From Aphelocoma coerulescens (Eukaryota; Chordata; Aves; Passeriformes; Corvidae): a stretch of 64,000 bases of DNA. The stretch covers positions 124,001 to 188,000 of the forward strand of contig NW_027183590.1 in assembly GCF_041296385.1 (NCBI RefSeq), given 5' to 3'. Shown here in pieces: positions 31,903-45,360 of the stretch. The number at the start of each line of letters is the position of its first letter. Within the stretch, counting starts at the first letter, position 1. Under the pieces are notes generated by a model, which made no database searches, was not told the origin of the DNA, and saw only the letters and a list, made by a program, of their open reading frames with translations. The position numbers and the translations under genes are program-made.

Positions 31903-34170
31903 CTGCTTTGAGGGGTGCAGTTGAAGTTGTAGGCAGCAAGAGCTTTCTCAGCTGGCCCTTTTGTGAGCTCTGCTTTTGCCAGATGACTTCCATCTTACCC
32001 TCTTACCATCTTAGCCTCTCATTTTTGCATATCCCAAACCCCCTTCCAAACATCCAGCAGCTGCTTGTAAAGAAGAAGTCCTAGAACAAAAAGCCAGTGC
32101 TGCCTTTCATAGCCCCTTTGCTGTCTATGAAGTAGAGGAAAGAAGCTAGTGAGACGCACTTTCTTTCTCAACTCCATAGAGCGCATCCTTCTCTCAAGGT
32201 GGCAGAGTCCTTGGCGGAAGTGAAGCATCTGCAGCTGCAGTTCAGACTGAGAGATGTGCCAGGACAGGAAACATTTGCTGACCTTCCCTGTTCCCTGTGC
32301 AACATGATTCTCGCATCCCAGTCACTTTCACATACCTTCGGTATCCCTGAGTCCAAGCAGCTAAAGCTCACAGAGACAGAAGTGTCAGGAAGGAAAACGT
32401 TCCAAAAGCACCCCCTTCTCTTATCAGCATATAAATTGTGCACAACAGGCTGCGGCACCGAACCTTCCTTCTCAGATAGACATGCCATCACACTTTTCAC
32501 TCTTGCAGCTCGGTTGAAAAGCTCCAGCAGCTGCTCCCGCAATAGCAAAAGGTTCTAGAAGTGAAAGCCAGTTTGGGGCTGCACCTTCTCCTTGCCGCAT
32601 GTAAGCCACACCAAACTCCCTGATGCACTCTGTCCTCCCCTTCTCAAAGGAGTAGACGGTGGCATCAGGACACACCTGTGTCCCAGCAGCTGGGTGCCCA
32701 GCCGGGAGCAGGAGCAGGGCTGGGGCTGCTCCCAAAGTTGCCCCGCCCCAATGCCAGAGCCGGACATATGCTGAGGGGGGGCTGGATCAGGCTTTATTGT
32801 CCAGCTGCATGCCAGGAGTGAGCACAAAATCTACCTGCATTCTCTGCAGCATGCCATCCTGGAGCAGAGCCATTGCCAAAGGAAGCCGTGAGCCCGTGCC
32901 AAGCCAGTGCCGGAGTGGGATCCTAGCAGCACCTGTGGAAGCCGGGAGAGAGGAGCCCACCTGGAGCAGGTTCGTGCAGGATTAATCATCCCGTGGCTTC
33001 CCACCAGGGTCCTGTTGCTTCCAAAAAGCCCCACAGTGTCACTGTGGCCCCTCGGTTCCACCAGGTTCCATAGCGTCACTGTGGTGCCCAGGGTTCCGTC
33101 AGCTTCGCCAGCATCCCCACGGTCTGCAGAGCTCCCCGAGCTTCTGTGGTGTCACAGTGGAGGCAGGGTTGCATCAGGTTCCATAGCATCAGCACGGTCT
33201 CCAGGGCTCCCAGAGGTTCTGTGGTGTCACAGAGGAGGCAGGGTTGCATCAGGTTCCATAGCATCACCACAGTCTCCAGGGCTCCCTGAGCTTCTGTGGT
33301 GTCACAGTGGAGGCAGGGTTGCATCAGGTTCCATAGCATCACCACGGTCTCCAGGGCTCCAAGAGCTTCTGTGGTGTCACAGAGGAGGCAGGGTTGCATC
33401 AGGTTCCATAGCATCACCACGGTCTCCAGGGCTCCAAGAGCTTCTGTGGTGTCACAGAGGAGGCAGGGTTGCATCAGGTTCAATAGCATCAGCACGGTCT
33501 CCAGGGCTCCCCTGAGCTTCTGTGGTGGTGTCACAGAGGAGCCAGGCTTCCTTGTAGTTCCCCAGCATCACAAAGGCTCTCCTGGGAGCCACGGGTCACA
33601 AAGCACCGTGGGCTCTGTGCAGCCCCGCTGTGTCACAATGGCCGCTGGCTTCCACGAGCCCCCGCAGTGTCCCAGTGGGCCCCGTGGCTTTAGGAGTGGG
33701 TGGCTGGGAGTTGGTGCCAGCGGCTGGGGGAGCAGCAGCAGGGACTGTGTGTGGACAGTGCCATGGCCACTTGTGTGGCCACTGGTGTCTCTGTGCCAGG
33801 CACAGCCGTGGTGTGTAACACCGGCTCTGGGTCCTTTGGCTGTGCAGGTGGCAGTCACGGCCTGGAGCAGGGCTGCTCCCGGGGGACAGCCTGGGGCAGG
33901 AGGCTGCTGGAGATTCATTCCCCACACTCCTTGTCATGAGGTGCTCAGAGTGATTGGAAAGGCTGTTGGCAGCAGGCAGTTCTCTGGGTTCAAGCTGTGG
34001 AGCTGTCAGCGGGAATGCAAAGGCCAAGCTGGTGAGCCTTTTGTCCTGGTGCCTTTAGTGTGTGAGCAGTCCCTGGTGCCGTTGTCTTTGGATCCTGAGT
34101 GTGGGAGAGGCAAGGCTTAGGATGGTGCGTAGAGCTGAGAAGGAAAGTGCCGAGAGCAGCGTGTGTGCTG
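31903..34170 (+). repeat. Unit U15, 2268 bp, S type, 5 monomers, mosaic core
   Basis: The core is 33142-33517. Its length is canonical but its monomer order is not: monomer 2 carries the CACAGAGG form, and monomers 3 and 4 both end in CTCCAAGAGC. This looks like exchange or gene conversion inside the minisatellite without net length change. Confidence 0.95.
33142..33517 (+). repeat. Mosaic minisatellite, 5 monomers (U15)
   Basis: Monomer 2 carries CACAGAGG instead of CACAGTGG, and monomers 3 and 4 both end in the CTCCAAGAGC form normally unique to monomer 4. Length is unchanged, suggesting conversion or a balanced gain and loss. Confidence 0.85.
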
Positions 34171-36438
34171 CTGCTTTGAGGGGTGCAGTTGAAGTTGTAG
34201 GCAGCAAGAGCTTTCTCAGCTGGCCCTTTTGTGAGCTCTGCTTTTGCCAGATGACTTCCATCTTACCCTCTTACCATCTTAGCCTCTCATTTTTGCATAT
34301 CCCAAACCCCCTTCCAAACATCCAGCAGCTGCTTGTAAAGAAGAAGTCCTAGAACAAAAAGCCAGTGCTGCCTTTCATAGCCCCTTTGCTGTCTATGAAG
34401 TAGAGGAAAGAAGCTAGTGAGACGCACTTTCTTTCTCAACTCCATAGAGCGCATCCTTCTCTCAAGGTGGCAGAGTCCTTGGCGGAAGTGAAGCATCTGC
34501 AGCTGCAGTTCAGACTGAGAGATGTGCCAGGACAGGAAACATTTGCTGACCTTCCCTGTTCCCTGTGCAACATGATTCTCGCATCCCAGTCACTTTCACA
34601 TACCTTCGGTATCCCTGAGTCCAAGCAGCTAAAGCTCACAGAGACAGAAGTGTCAGGAAGGAAAACGTTCCAAAAGCACCCCCTTCTCTTATCAGCATAT
34701 AAATTGTGCACAACAGGCTGCGGCACCGAACCTTCCTTCTCAGATAGACATGCCATCACACTTTTCACTCTTGCAGCTCGGTTGAAAAGCTCCAGCAGCT
34801 GCTCCCGCAATAGCAAAAGGTTCTAGAAGTGAAAGCCAGTTTGGGGCTGCACCTTCTCCTTGCCGCATGTAAGCCACACCAAACTCCCTGATGCACTCTG
34901 TCCTCCCCTTCTCAAAGGAGTAGACGGTGGCATCAGGACACACCTGTGTCCCAGCAGCTGGGTGCCCAGCCGGGAGCAGGAGCAGGGCTGGGGCTGCTCC
35001 CAAAGTTGCCCCGCCCCAATGCCAGAGCCGGACATATGCTGAGGGGGGGCTGGATCAGGCTTTATTGTCCAGCTGCATGCCAGGAGTGAGCACAAAATCT
35101 ACCTGCATTCTCTGCAGCATGCCATCCTGGAGCAGAGCCATTGCCAAAGGAAGCCGTGAGCCCGTGCCAAGCCAGTGCCGGAGTGGGATCCTAGCAGCAC
35201 CTGTGGAAGCCGGGAGAGAGGAGCCCACCTGGAGCAGGTTCGTGCAGGATTAATCATCCCGTGGCTTCCCACCAGGGTCCTGTTGCTTCCAAAAGGCCCC
35301 ACAGTGTCACTGTGGCCCCTCGGTTCCACCAGGTTCCATAGCGTCACTGTGGTGCCCAGGGTTCCGTCAGCTTCGCCAGCATCCCCACGGTCTGCAGAGC
35401 TCCCCGAGCTTCTGTGGTGTCACAGTGGAGGCAGGGTTGCATCAGGTTCCATAGCATCAGCACGGTCTCCAGGGCTCCCAGAGGTTCTGTGGTGTCACAG
35501 TGGAGGCAGGGTTGCATCAGGTTCCATAGCATCACCACAGTCTCCAGGGCTCCCTGAGCTTCTGTGGTGTCACAGTGGAGGCAGGGTTGCATCAGGTTCC
35601 ATAGCATCAGCACGGTCTCCAGGGCTCCCAGAGGTTCTGTGGTGTCACAGAGGAGGCAGGGTTGCATCAGGTTCCATAGCATCACCACGGTCTCCAGGGC
35701 TCCAAGAGCTTCTGTGGTGTCACAGAGGAGGCAGGGTTGCATCAGGTTCAATAGCATCAGCACGGTCTCCAGGGCTCCCCTGAGCTTCTGTGGTGGTGTC
35801 ACAGAGGAGCCAGGCTTCCTTGTAGTTCCCCAGCATCACAAAGGCTCTCCTGGGAGCCACGGGTCACAAAGCACCGTGGGCTCTGTGCAGCCCCGCTGTG
35901 TCACAATGGCCGCTGGCTTCCACGAGCCCCCGCAGTGTCCCAGTGGGCCCCGTGGCTTTAGGAGTGGGTGGCTGGGAGTTGGTGCCAGCGGCTGGGGGAG
36001 CAGCAGCAGGGACTGTGTGTGGACAGTGCCATGGCCACTTGTGTGGCCACTGGTGTCTCTGTGCCAGGCACAGCCGTGGTGTGTAACACCGGCTCTGGGT
36101 CCTTTGGCTGTGCAGGTGGCAGTCACGGCCTGGAGCAGGGCTGCTCCCGGGGGACAGCCTGGGGCAGGAGGCTGCTGGAGATTCACTCCCCACACTCCTT
36201 GTCATGAGGTGCTCAGAGTGATTGGAAAGGCTGTTGGCAGCAGGCAGTTCTCTGGGTTCAAGCTGTGGAGCTGTCAGCGGGAATGCAAAGGCCAAGCTGG
36301 TGAGCCTTTTGTCCTGGTGCCTTTAGTGTGTGAGCAGTCCCTGGTGCCGTTGTCTTTGGATCCTGAGTGTGGGAGAGGCAAGGCTTAGGATGGTGCGTAG
36401 AGCTGAGAAGGAAAGTGCCGAGAGCAGCGTGTGTGCTG
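34171..36438 (+). repeat. Unit U16, 2268 bp, G type, 5 monomers
   Basis: The core is 35410-35785. It has C at 36186 (offset 2016), as in U10-U12. A short unit follows, as U13 follows U12. Confidence 0.95.
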
Positions 36439-38556
36439 CTGCTTTGAGGGGTGCAGTTGAAGTTGTAGGCAGCAAGAGCTTTCTCAGCTGGCCCTTTTGT
36501 GAGCTCTGCTTTTGCCAGATGACTTCCATCTTACCCTCTTACCATCTTAGCCTCTCATTTTTGCATATCCCAAACCCCCTTCCAAACATCCAGCAGCTGC
36601 TTGTAAAGAAGAAGTCCTAGAACAAAAAGCCAGTGCTGCCTTTCATAGCCCCTTTGCTGTCTATGAAGTAGAGGAAAGAAGCTAGTGAGACGCACTTTCT
36701 TTCTCAACTCCATAGAGCGCATCCTTCTCTCAAGGTGGCAGAGTCCTTGGCGGAAGTGAAGCATCTGCAGCTGCAGTTCAGACTGAGAGATGTGCCAGGA
36801 CAGGAAACATTTGCTGACCTTCCCTGTTCCCTGTGCAACATGATTCTCGCATCCCAGTCACTTTCACATACCTTCGGTATCCCTGAGTCCAAGCAGCTAA
36901 AGCTCACAGAGACAGAAGTGTCAGGAAGGAAAACGTTCCAAAAGCACCCCCTTCTCTTATCAGCATATAAATTGTGCACAACAGGCTGCGGCACCGAACC
37001 TTCCTTCTCAGATAGACATGCCATCACACTTTTCACTCTTGCAGCTCGGTTGAAAAGCTCCAGCAGCTGCTCCCGCAATAGCAAAAGGTTCTAGAAGTGA
37101 AAGCCAGTTTGGGGCTGCACCTTCTCCTTGCCGCATGTAAGCCACACCAAACTCCCTGATGCACTCTGTCCTCCCCTTCTCAAAGGAGTAGACGGTGGCA
37201 TCAGGACACACCTGTGTCCCAGCAGCTGGGTGCCCAGCCGGGAGCAGGAGCAGGGCTGGGGCTGCTCCCAAAGTTGCCCCGCCCCAATGCCAGAGCCGGA
37301 CATATGCTGAGGGGGGGCTGGATCAGGCTTTATTGTCCAGCTGCATGCCAGGAGTGAGCACAAAATCTACCTGCATTCTCTGCAGCATGCCATCCTGGAG
37401 CAGAGCCATTGCCAAAGGAAGCCGTGAGCCCGTGCCAAGCCAGTGCCGGAGTGGGATCCTAGCAGCACCTGTGGAAGCCGGGAGAGAGGAGCCCACCTGG
37501 AGCAGGTTCGTGCAGGATTAATCATCCCGTGGCTTCCCACCAGGGTCCTGTTGCTTCCAAAAGGCCCCACAGTGTCACTGTGGCCCCTCGGTTCCACCAG
37601 GTTCCATAGCGTCACTGTGGTGCCCAGGGTTCCGTCAGCTTCGCCAGCATCCCCACGGTCTGCAGAGCTCCCCGAGCTTCTGTGGTGTCACAGTGGAGGC
37701 AGGGTTGCATCAGGTTCCATAGCATCAGCACGGTCTCCAGGGCTCCCAGAGGTTCTGTGGTGTCACAGTGGAGGCAGGGTTGCATCAGGTTCCATAGCAT
37801 CACCACAGTCTCCAGGGCTCCCTGAGCTTCTGTGGTGTCACAGTGGAGGCAGGGTTGCATCAGGTTCCATAGCATCACCACAGGCTCCAGGGCTCCCCTG
37901 AGCTTCTGTGGTGGTGTCACAGAGGAGCCAGGCTTCCTTGTAGTTCCCCAGCATCACAAAGGCTCTCCTGGGAGCCACGGGTCACAAAGCACCGTGGGCT
38001 CTGTGCAGCCCCGCTGTGTCACAATGGCCGCTGGCTTCCACGAGCCCCCGCAGTGTCCCAGTGGGCCCCGTAGCTTTAGGAGTGGGTGGCTGGGAGTTGG
38101 TGCCAGCGGCTGGGGGAGCAGCAGCAGGGACTGTGTGTGGACAGTGCCATGGCCACTTGTGTGGCCACTGGTGTCTCTGTGCTAGGCACAGCCGTGGTGT
38201 GTAACACCGGCTCTGGGTCCTTTGGCTGTGCAGGTGGCAGTCACGGCCTGGAGCAGGGCTGCTCCCGGGGGACAGCCTGGGGCAGGAGGCTGCTGGAGAT
38301 TCATTCCCCACACTCCTTGTCATGAGGTGCTCAGAGTGATTGGAAAGGCTGTTGGCAGCAGGCAGTTCTCTGGGTTCAAGCTGTGGAGCTGTCAGCGGGA
38401 ATGCAAAGGCCAAGCTGGTGAGCCTTTTGTCCTGGTGCCTTTAGTGTGTGAGCAGTCCCTGGTGCCGTTGTCTTTGGATCCTGAGTGTGGGAGAGGCAAG
38501 GCTTAGGATGGTGCGTAGAGCTGAGAAGGAAAGTGCCGAGAGCAGCGTGTGTGCTG
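36439..38556 (+). repeat. Unit U17, 2118 bp, G type, short, 3 monomers
   Basis: The core is 37678-37903. The third monomer is distinctive, with A at 37882 and G at 37884 (CACCACAGG). It has A at 38072 in the GTAGC motif and a private T at 38183. It is the most diverged short unit. Confidence 0.95.
37678..37903 (+). repeat. Contracted minisatellite with a unique third monomer (U17)
   Basis: It has three monomers. The third reads CACCACAGGCTCC, with A at 37882 and G at 37884. The first change is at a CpG, as in monomer 2; the second is private. Confidence 0.88.
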
Positions 38557-40824
38557 CTGCTTTGAGGGGTGCAGTTGAAGTTGTAGGCAGCAAGAGCTTT
38601 CTCAGCTGGCCCTTTTGTGAGCTCTGCTTTTGCCAGATGACTTCCATCTTACCCTCTTACCATCTTAGCCTCTCATTTTTGCATATCCCAAACCCCCTTC
38701 CAAACATCCAGCAGCTGCTTGTAAAGAAGAAGTCCTAGAACAAAAAGCCAGTGCTGCCTTTCATAGCCCCTTTGCTGTCTATGAAGTAGAGGAAAGAAGC
38801 TAGTGAGACGCACTTTCTTTCTCAACTCCATAGAGCGCATCCTTCTCTCAAGGTGGCAGAGTCCTTGGCGGAAGTGAAGCATCTGCAGCTGCAGTTCAGA
38901 CTGAGAGATGTGCCAGGACAGGAAACATTTGCTGACCTTCCCTGTTCCCTGTGCAACATGATTCTCGCATCCCAGTCACTTTCACATACCTTCGGTATCC
39001 CTGAGTCCAAGCAGCTAAAGCTCACAGAGACAGAAGTGTCAGGAAGGAAAACGTTCCAAAAGCACCCCCTTCTCTTATCAGCATATAAATTGTGCACAAC
39101 AGGCTGCGGCACCGAACCTTCCTTCTCAGATAGACATGCCATCACACTTTTCACTCTTGCAGCTCGGTTGAAAAGCTCCAGCAGCTGCTCCCGCAATAGC
39201 AAAAGGTTCTAGAAGTGAAAGCCAGTTTGGGGCTGCACCTTCTCCTTGCCGCATGTAAGCCACACCAAACTCCCTGATGCACTCTGTCCTCCCCTTCTCA
39301 AAGGAGTAGACGGTGGCATCAGGACACACCTGTGTCCCAGCAGCTGGGTGCCCAGCCGGGAGCAGGAGCAGGGCTGGGGCTGCTCCCAAAGTTGCCCTGC
39401 CCCAATGCCAGAGCCGGACATATGCTGAGGGGGGGCTGGATCAGGCTTTATTGTCCAGCTGCATGCCAGGAGTGAGCACAAAATCTACCTGCATTCTCTG
39501 CAGCATGCCATCCTGGAGCAGAGCCATTGCCAAAGGAAGCCGTGAGCCCGTGCCAAGCCAGTGCCGGAGTGGGATCCTAGCAGCACCTGTGGAAGCCGGG
39601 AGAGAGGAGCCCACCTGGAGCAGGTTCGTGCAGGATTAATCATCCCGTGGCTTCCCACCAGGGTCCTGTTGCTTCCAAAAAGCCCCACAGTGTCACTGTG
39701 GCCCCTCGGTTCCACCAGGTTCCATAGCGTCACTGTGGTGCCCAGGGTTCCGTCAGCTTCGCCAGCATCCCCACGGTCTGCAGAGCTCCCCGAGCTTCTG
39801 TGGTGTCACAGTGGAGGCAGGGTTGCATCAGGTTCCATAGCATCAGCACGGTCTCCAGGGCTCCCAGAGGTTCTGTGGTGTCACAGTGGAGGCAGGGTTG
39901 CATCAGGTTCCATAGCATCACCACAGTCTCCAGGGCTCCCTGAGCTTCTGTGGTGTCACAGTGGAGGCAGGGTTGCATCAGGTTCCATAGCATCAGCACG
40001 GTCTCCAGGGCTCCCAGAGGTTCTGTGGTGTCACAGAGGAGGCAGGGTTGCATCAGGTTCCATAGCATCACCACGGTCTCCAGGGCTCCAAGAGCTTCTG
40101 TGGTGTCACAGAGGAGGCAGGGTTGCATCAGGTTCAATAGCATCAGCACGGTCTCCAGGGCTCCCCTGAGCTTCTGTGGTGGTGTCACAGAGGAGCCAGG
40201 CTTCCTTGTAGTTCCCCAGCATCACAAAGGCTCTCCTGGGAGCCACGGGTCACAAAGCACCGTGGGCTCTGTGCAGCCCCGCTGTGTCACAATGGCCGCT
40301 GGCTTCCACGAGCCCCCGCAGTGTCCCAGTGGGCCCCGTGGCTTTAGGAGTGGGTGGCTGGGAGTTGGTGCCAGCGGCTGGGGGAGCAGCAGCAGGGACT
40401 GTGTGTGGACAGTGCCATGGCCACTTGTGTGGCCACTGGTGTCTCTGTGCCAGGCACAGCCGTGGTGTGTAACACCGGCTCTGGGTCCTTTGGCTGTGCA
40501 GGTGGCAGTCACGGCCTGGAGCAGGGCTGCTCCCGGGGGACAGCCTGGGGCAGGAGGCTGCTGGAGATTCATTCCCCACACTCCTTGTCATGAGGTGCTC
40601 AGAGTGATTGGAAAGGCTGTTGGCAGCAGGCAGTTCTCTGGGTTCAAGCTGTGGAGCTGTCAGCGGGAATGCAAAGGCCAAGCTGGTGAGCCTTTTGTCC
40701 TGGTGCCTTTAGTGTGTGAGCAGTCCCTGGTGCCGTTGTCTTTGGATCCTGAGTGTGGGAGAGGCAAGGCTTAGGATGGTGCGTAGAGCTGAGAAGGAAA
40801 GTGCCGAGAGCAGCGTGTGTGCTG
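38557..40824 (+). repeat. Unit U18, 2268 bp, S type, 5 monomers
   Basis: The core is 39796-40171. T at 39398 changes the CpG in the GC box on the strand opposite to the change in U5 and U28. Confidence 0.95.
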
Positions 40825-43092
40825 CTGCTTTGAGGGGTGCAGTTGAAGTTGTAGGCAGCAAGAGCTTTCTCAGCTGGCCCTTTTGTGAGCTCTGCTTTTG
40901 CCAGATGACTTCCATCTTACCCTCTTACCATCTTAGCCTCTCATTTTTGCATATCCCAAACCCCCTTCCAAACATCCAGCAGCTGCTTGTAAAGAAGAAG
41001 TCCTAGAACAAAAAGCCAGTGCTGCCTTTCATAGCCCCTTTGCTGTCTATGAAGTAGAGGAAAGAAGCTAGTGAGACGCACTTTCTTTCTCAACTCCATA
41101 GAGCGCATCCTTCTCTCAAGGTGGCAGAGTCCTTGGCGGAAGTGAAGCATCTGCAGCTGCAGTTCAGACTGAGAGATGTGCCAGGACAGGAAACATTTGC
41201 TGACCTTCCCTGTTCCCTGTGCAACATGATTCTCGCATCCCAGTCACTTTCACATACCTTCGGTATCCCTGAGTCCAAGCAGCTAAAGCTCACAGAGACA
41301 GAAGTGTCAGGAAGGAAAACGTTCCAAAAGCACCCCCTTCTCTTATCAGCATATAAATTGTGCACAACAGGCTGCGGCACCGAACCTTCCTTCTCAGATA
41401 GACATGCCATCACACTTTTCACTCTTGCAGCTCGGTTGAAAAGCTCCAGCAGCTGCTCCCGCAATAGCAAAAGGTTCTAGAAGTGAAAGCCAGTTTGGGG
41501 CTGCACCTTCTCCTTGCCGCATGTAAGCCACACCAAACTCCCTGATGCACTCTGTCCTCCCCTTCTCAAAGGAGTAGACGGTGGCATCAGGACACACCTG
41601 TGTCCCAGCAGCTGGGTGCCCAGCCGGGAGCAGGAGCAGGGCTGGGGCTGCTCCCAAAGTTGCCCCGCCCCAATGCCAGAGCCGGACATATGCTGAGGGG
41701 GGGCTGGATCAGGCTTTATTGTCCAGCTGCATGCCAGGAGTGAGCACAAAATCTACCTGCATTCTCTGCAGCATGCCATCCTGGAGCAGAGCCATTGCCA
41801 AAGGAAGCCGTGAGCCCGTGCCAAGCCAGTGCCGGAGTGGGATCCTAGCAGCACCTGTGGAAGCCGGGAGAGAGGAGCCCACCTGGAGCAGGTTCGTGCA
41901 GGATTAATCATCCCGTGGCTTCCCACCAGGGTCCTGTTGCTTCCAAAAGGCCCCACAGTGTCACTGTGGCCCCTCGGTTCCACCAGGTTCCATAGCGTCA
42001 CTGTGGTGCCCAGGGTTCCGTCAGCTTCGCCAGCATCCCCACGGTCTGCAGAGCTCCCCGAGCTTCTGTGGTGTCACAGTGGAGGCAGGGTTGCATCAGG
42101 TTCCATAGCATCAGCACGGTCTCCAGGGCTCCCAGAGGTTCTGTGGTGTCACAGTGGAGGCAGGGTTGCATCAGGTTCCATAGCATCACCACAGTCTCCA
42201 GGGCTCCCTGAGCTTCTGTGGTGTCACAGTGGAGGCAGGGTTGCATCAGGTTCCATAGCATCAGCACGGTCTCCAGGGCTCCCAGAGGTTCTGTGGTGTC
42301 ACAGAGGAGGCAGGGTTGCATCAGGTTCCATAGCATCACCACGGTCTCCAGGGCTCCAAGAGCTTCTGTGGTGTCACAGAGGAGGCAGGGTTGCATCAGG
42401 TTCAATAGCATCAGCATGGTCTCCAGGGCTCCCCTGAGCTTCTGTGGTGGTGTCACAGAGGAGCCAGGCTTCCTTGTAGTTCCCCAGCATCACAAAGGCT
42501 CTCCTGGGAGCCACGGGTCACAAAGCACCGTGGGCTCTGTGCAGCCCCGCTGTGTCACAATGGCCGCTGGCTTCCACGAGCCCCCGCAGTGTCCCAGTGG
42601 GCCCCGTGGCTTTAGGAGTGGGTGGCTGGGAGTTGGTGCCAGCGGCTGGGGGAGCAGCAGCAGGGACTGTGTGTGGACAGTGCCATGGCCACTTGTGTGG
42701 CCACTGGTGTCTCTGTGCCAGGCACAGCCGTGGTGTGTAACACCGGCTCTGGGTCCTTTGGCTGTGCAGGTGGCAGTCACGGCCTGGAGCAGGGCTGCTC
42801 CCGGGGGACAGCCTGGGGCAGGAGGCTGCTGGAGATTCATTCCCCACACTCCTTGTCATGAGGTGCTCAGAGTGATTGGAAAGGCTGTTGGCAGCAGGCA
42901 GTTCTCTGGGTTCAAGCTGTGGAGCTGTCAGCGGGAATGCAAAGGCCAAGCTGGTGAGCCTTTTGTCCTGGTGCCTTTAGTGTGTGAGCAGTCCCTGGTG
43001 CCGTTGTCTTTGGATCCTGAGTGTGGGAGAGGCAAGGCTTAGGATGGTGCGTAGAGCTGAGAAGGAAAGTGCCGAGAGCAGCGTGTGTGCTG
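40825..43092 (+). repeat. Unit U19, 2268 bp, G type, 5 monomers
   Basis: The core is 42064-42439. T at 42417 in monomer 5 (CAGCATGG, a CpG change) is shared only with U23 at 51339, exactly 8922 bp away. Confidence 0.95.
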
Positions 43093-45360
43093 CTGCTTTG
43101 AGGGGTGCAGTTGAAGTTGTAGGCAGCAAGAGCTTTCTCAGCTGGCCCTTTTGTGAGCTCTGCTTTTGCCAGATGACTTCCATCTTACCCTCTTACCATC
43201 TTAGCCTCTCATTTTTGCATATCCCAAACCCCCTTCCAAACATCCAGCAGCTGCTTGTAAAGAAGAAGTCCTAGAACAAAAAGCCAGTGCTGCCTTTCAT
43301 AGCCCCTTTGCTGTCTATGAAGTAGAGGAAAGAAGCTAGTGAGACGCACTTTCTTTCTCAACTCCATAGAGCGCATCCTTCTCTCAAGGTGGCAGAGTCC
43401 TTGGCGGAAGTGAAGCATCTGCAGCTGCAGTTCAGACTGAGAGATGTGCCAGGACAGGAAACATTTGCTGACCTTCCCTGTTCCCTGTGCAACATGATTC
43501 TCGCATCCCAGTCACTTTCACATACCTTCGGTATCCCTGAGTCCAAGCAGCTAAAGCTCACAGAGACAGAAGTGTCAGGAAGGAAAACGTTGCAAAAGCA
43601 CCCCCTTCTCTTATCAGCATATAAATTGTGCACAACAGGCTGCGGCACCGAACCTTCCTTCTCAGATAGACATGCCATCACACTTTTCACTCTTGCAGCT
43701 CGGTTGAAAAGCTCCAGCAGCTGCTCCCGCAATAGCAAAAGGTTCTAGAAGTGAAAGCCAGTTTGGGGCTGCACCTTCTCCTTGCCGCATGTAAGCCACA
43801 CCAAACTCCCTGATGCACTCTGTCCTCCCCTTCTCAAAGGAGTAGACGGTGGCATCAGGACACACCTGTGTCCCAGCAGCTGGGTGCCCAGCCGGGAGCA
43901 GGAGCAGGGCTGGGGCTGCTCCCAAAGTTGCCCCGCCCCAATGCCAGAGCCGGACATATGCTGAGGGGGGGCTGGATCAGGCTTTATTGTCCAGCTGCAT
44001 GCCAGGAGTGAGCACAAAATCTACCTGCATTCTCTGCAGCATGCCATCCTGGAGCAGAGCCATTGCCAAAGGAAGCCGTGAGCCCGTGCCAAGCCAGTGC
44101 CGGAGTGGGATCCTAGCAGCACCTGTGGAAGCCGGGAGAGAGGAGCCCACCTGGAGCAGGTTCGTGCAGGATTAATCATCCCGTGGCTTCCCACCAGGGT
44201 CCTGTTGCTTCCAAAAGGCCCCACAGTGTCACTGTGGCCCCTCGGTTCCACCAGGTTCCATAGCGTCACTGTGGTGCCCAGGGTTCCGTCAGCTTCGCCA
44301 GCATCCCCACGGTCTGCAGAGCTCCCCGAGCTTCTGTGGTGTCACAGTGGAGGCAGGGTTGCATCAGGTTCCATAGCATCAGCACGGTCTCCAGGGCTCC
44401 CAGAGGTTCTGTGGTGTCACAGTGGAGGCAGGGTTGCATCAGGTTCCATAGCATCACCACAGTCTCCAGGGCTCCCTGAGCTTCTGTGGTGTCACAGTGG
44501 AGGCAGGGTTGCATCAGGTTCCATAGCATCAGCACGGTCTCCAGGGCTCCCAGAGGTTCTGTGGTGTCACAGAGGAGGCAGGGTTGCATCAGGTTCCATA
44601 GCATCAGCACGGTCTCCAGGGCTCCAAGAGCTTCTGTGGTGTCACAGAGGAGGCAGGGTTGCATCAGGTTCAATAGCATCAGCACGGTCTCCAGGGCTCC
44701 CCTGAGCTTCTGTGGTGGTGTCACAGAGGAGCCAGGCTTCCTTGTAGTTCCCCAGCATCACAAAGGCTCTCCTGGGAGCCACGGGTCACAAAGCACCGTG
44801 GGCTCTGTGCAGCCCCGCTGTGTCACAATGGCCGCTGGCTTCCACGAGCCCCCGCAGTGTCCCAGTGGGCCCCGTGGCTTTAGGAGTGGGTGGCTGGGAG
44901 TTGGTGCCAGCGGCTGGGGGAGCAGCAGCAGGGACTGTGTGTGGACAGTGCCATGGCCACTTGTGTGGCCACTGGTGTCTCTGTGCCAGGCACAGCCGTG
45001 GTGTGTAACACCGGCTCTGGGTCCTTTGGCTGTGCAGGTGGCAGTCACGGCCTGGAGCAGGGCTGCTCCCGGGGGACAGCCTGGGGCAGGAGGCTGCTGG
45101 AGATTCATTCCCCACACTCCTTGTCATGAGGTGCTCAGAGTGATTGGAAAGGCTGTTGGCAGCAGGCAGTTCTCTGGGTTCAAGCTGTGGAGCTGTCAGC
45201 GGGAATGCAAAGGCCAAGCTGGTGAGCCTTTTGTCCTGGTGCCTTTAGTGTGTGAGCAGTCCCTGGTGCCGTTGTCTTTGGATCCTGAGTGTGGGAGAGG
45301 CAAGGCTTAGGATGGTGCGTAGAGCTGAGAAGGAAAGTGCCGAGAGCAGCGTGTGTGCTG
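43093..45360 (+). repeat. Unit U20, 2268 bp, G type, 5 monomers
   Basis: The core is 44332-44707, with CAGCACGG in monomer 4. It has G at 43592 (offset 500 variant). Confidence 0.95.

Larger units (their letters stand above)
29335..38556 (+). repeat. Higher-order block E (units U14-U17)
   Basis: This four-unit block of 9222 bp contains S unit U14 with 9 monomers, S unit U15 with a mosaic minisatellite, G unit U16 with the rare C at offset 2016, and short unit U17. The U16-U17 order repeats the U12-U13 order of block D. Confidence 0.65.
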
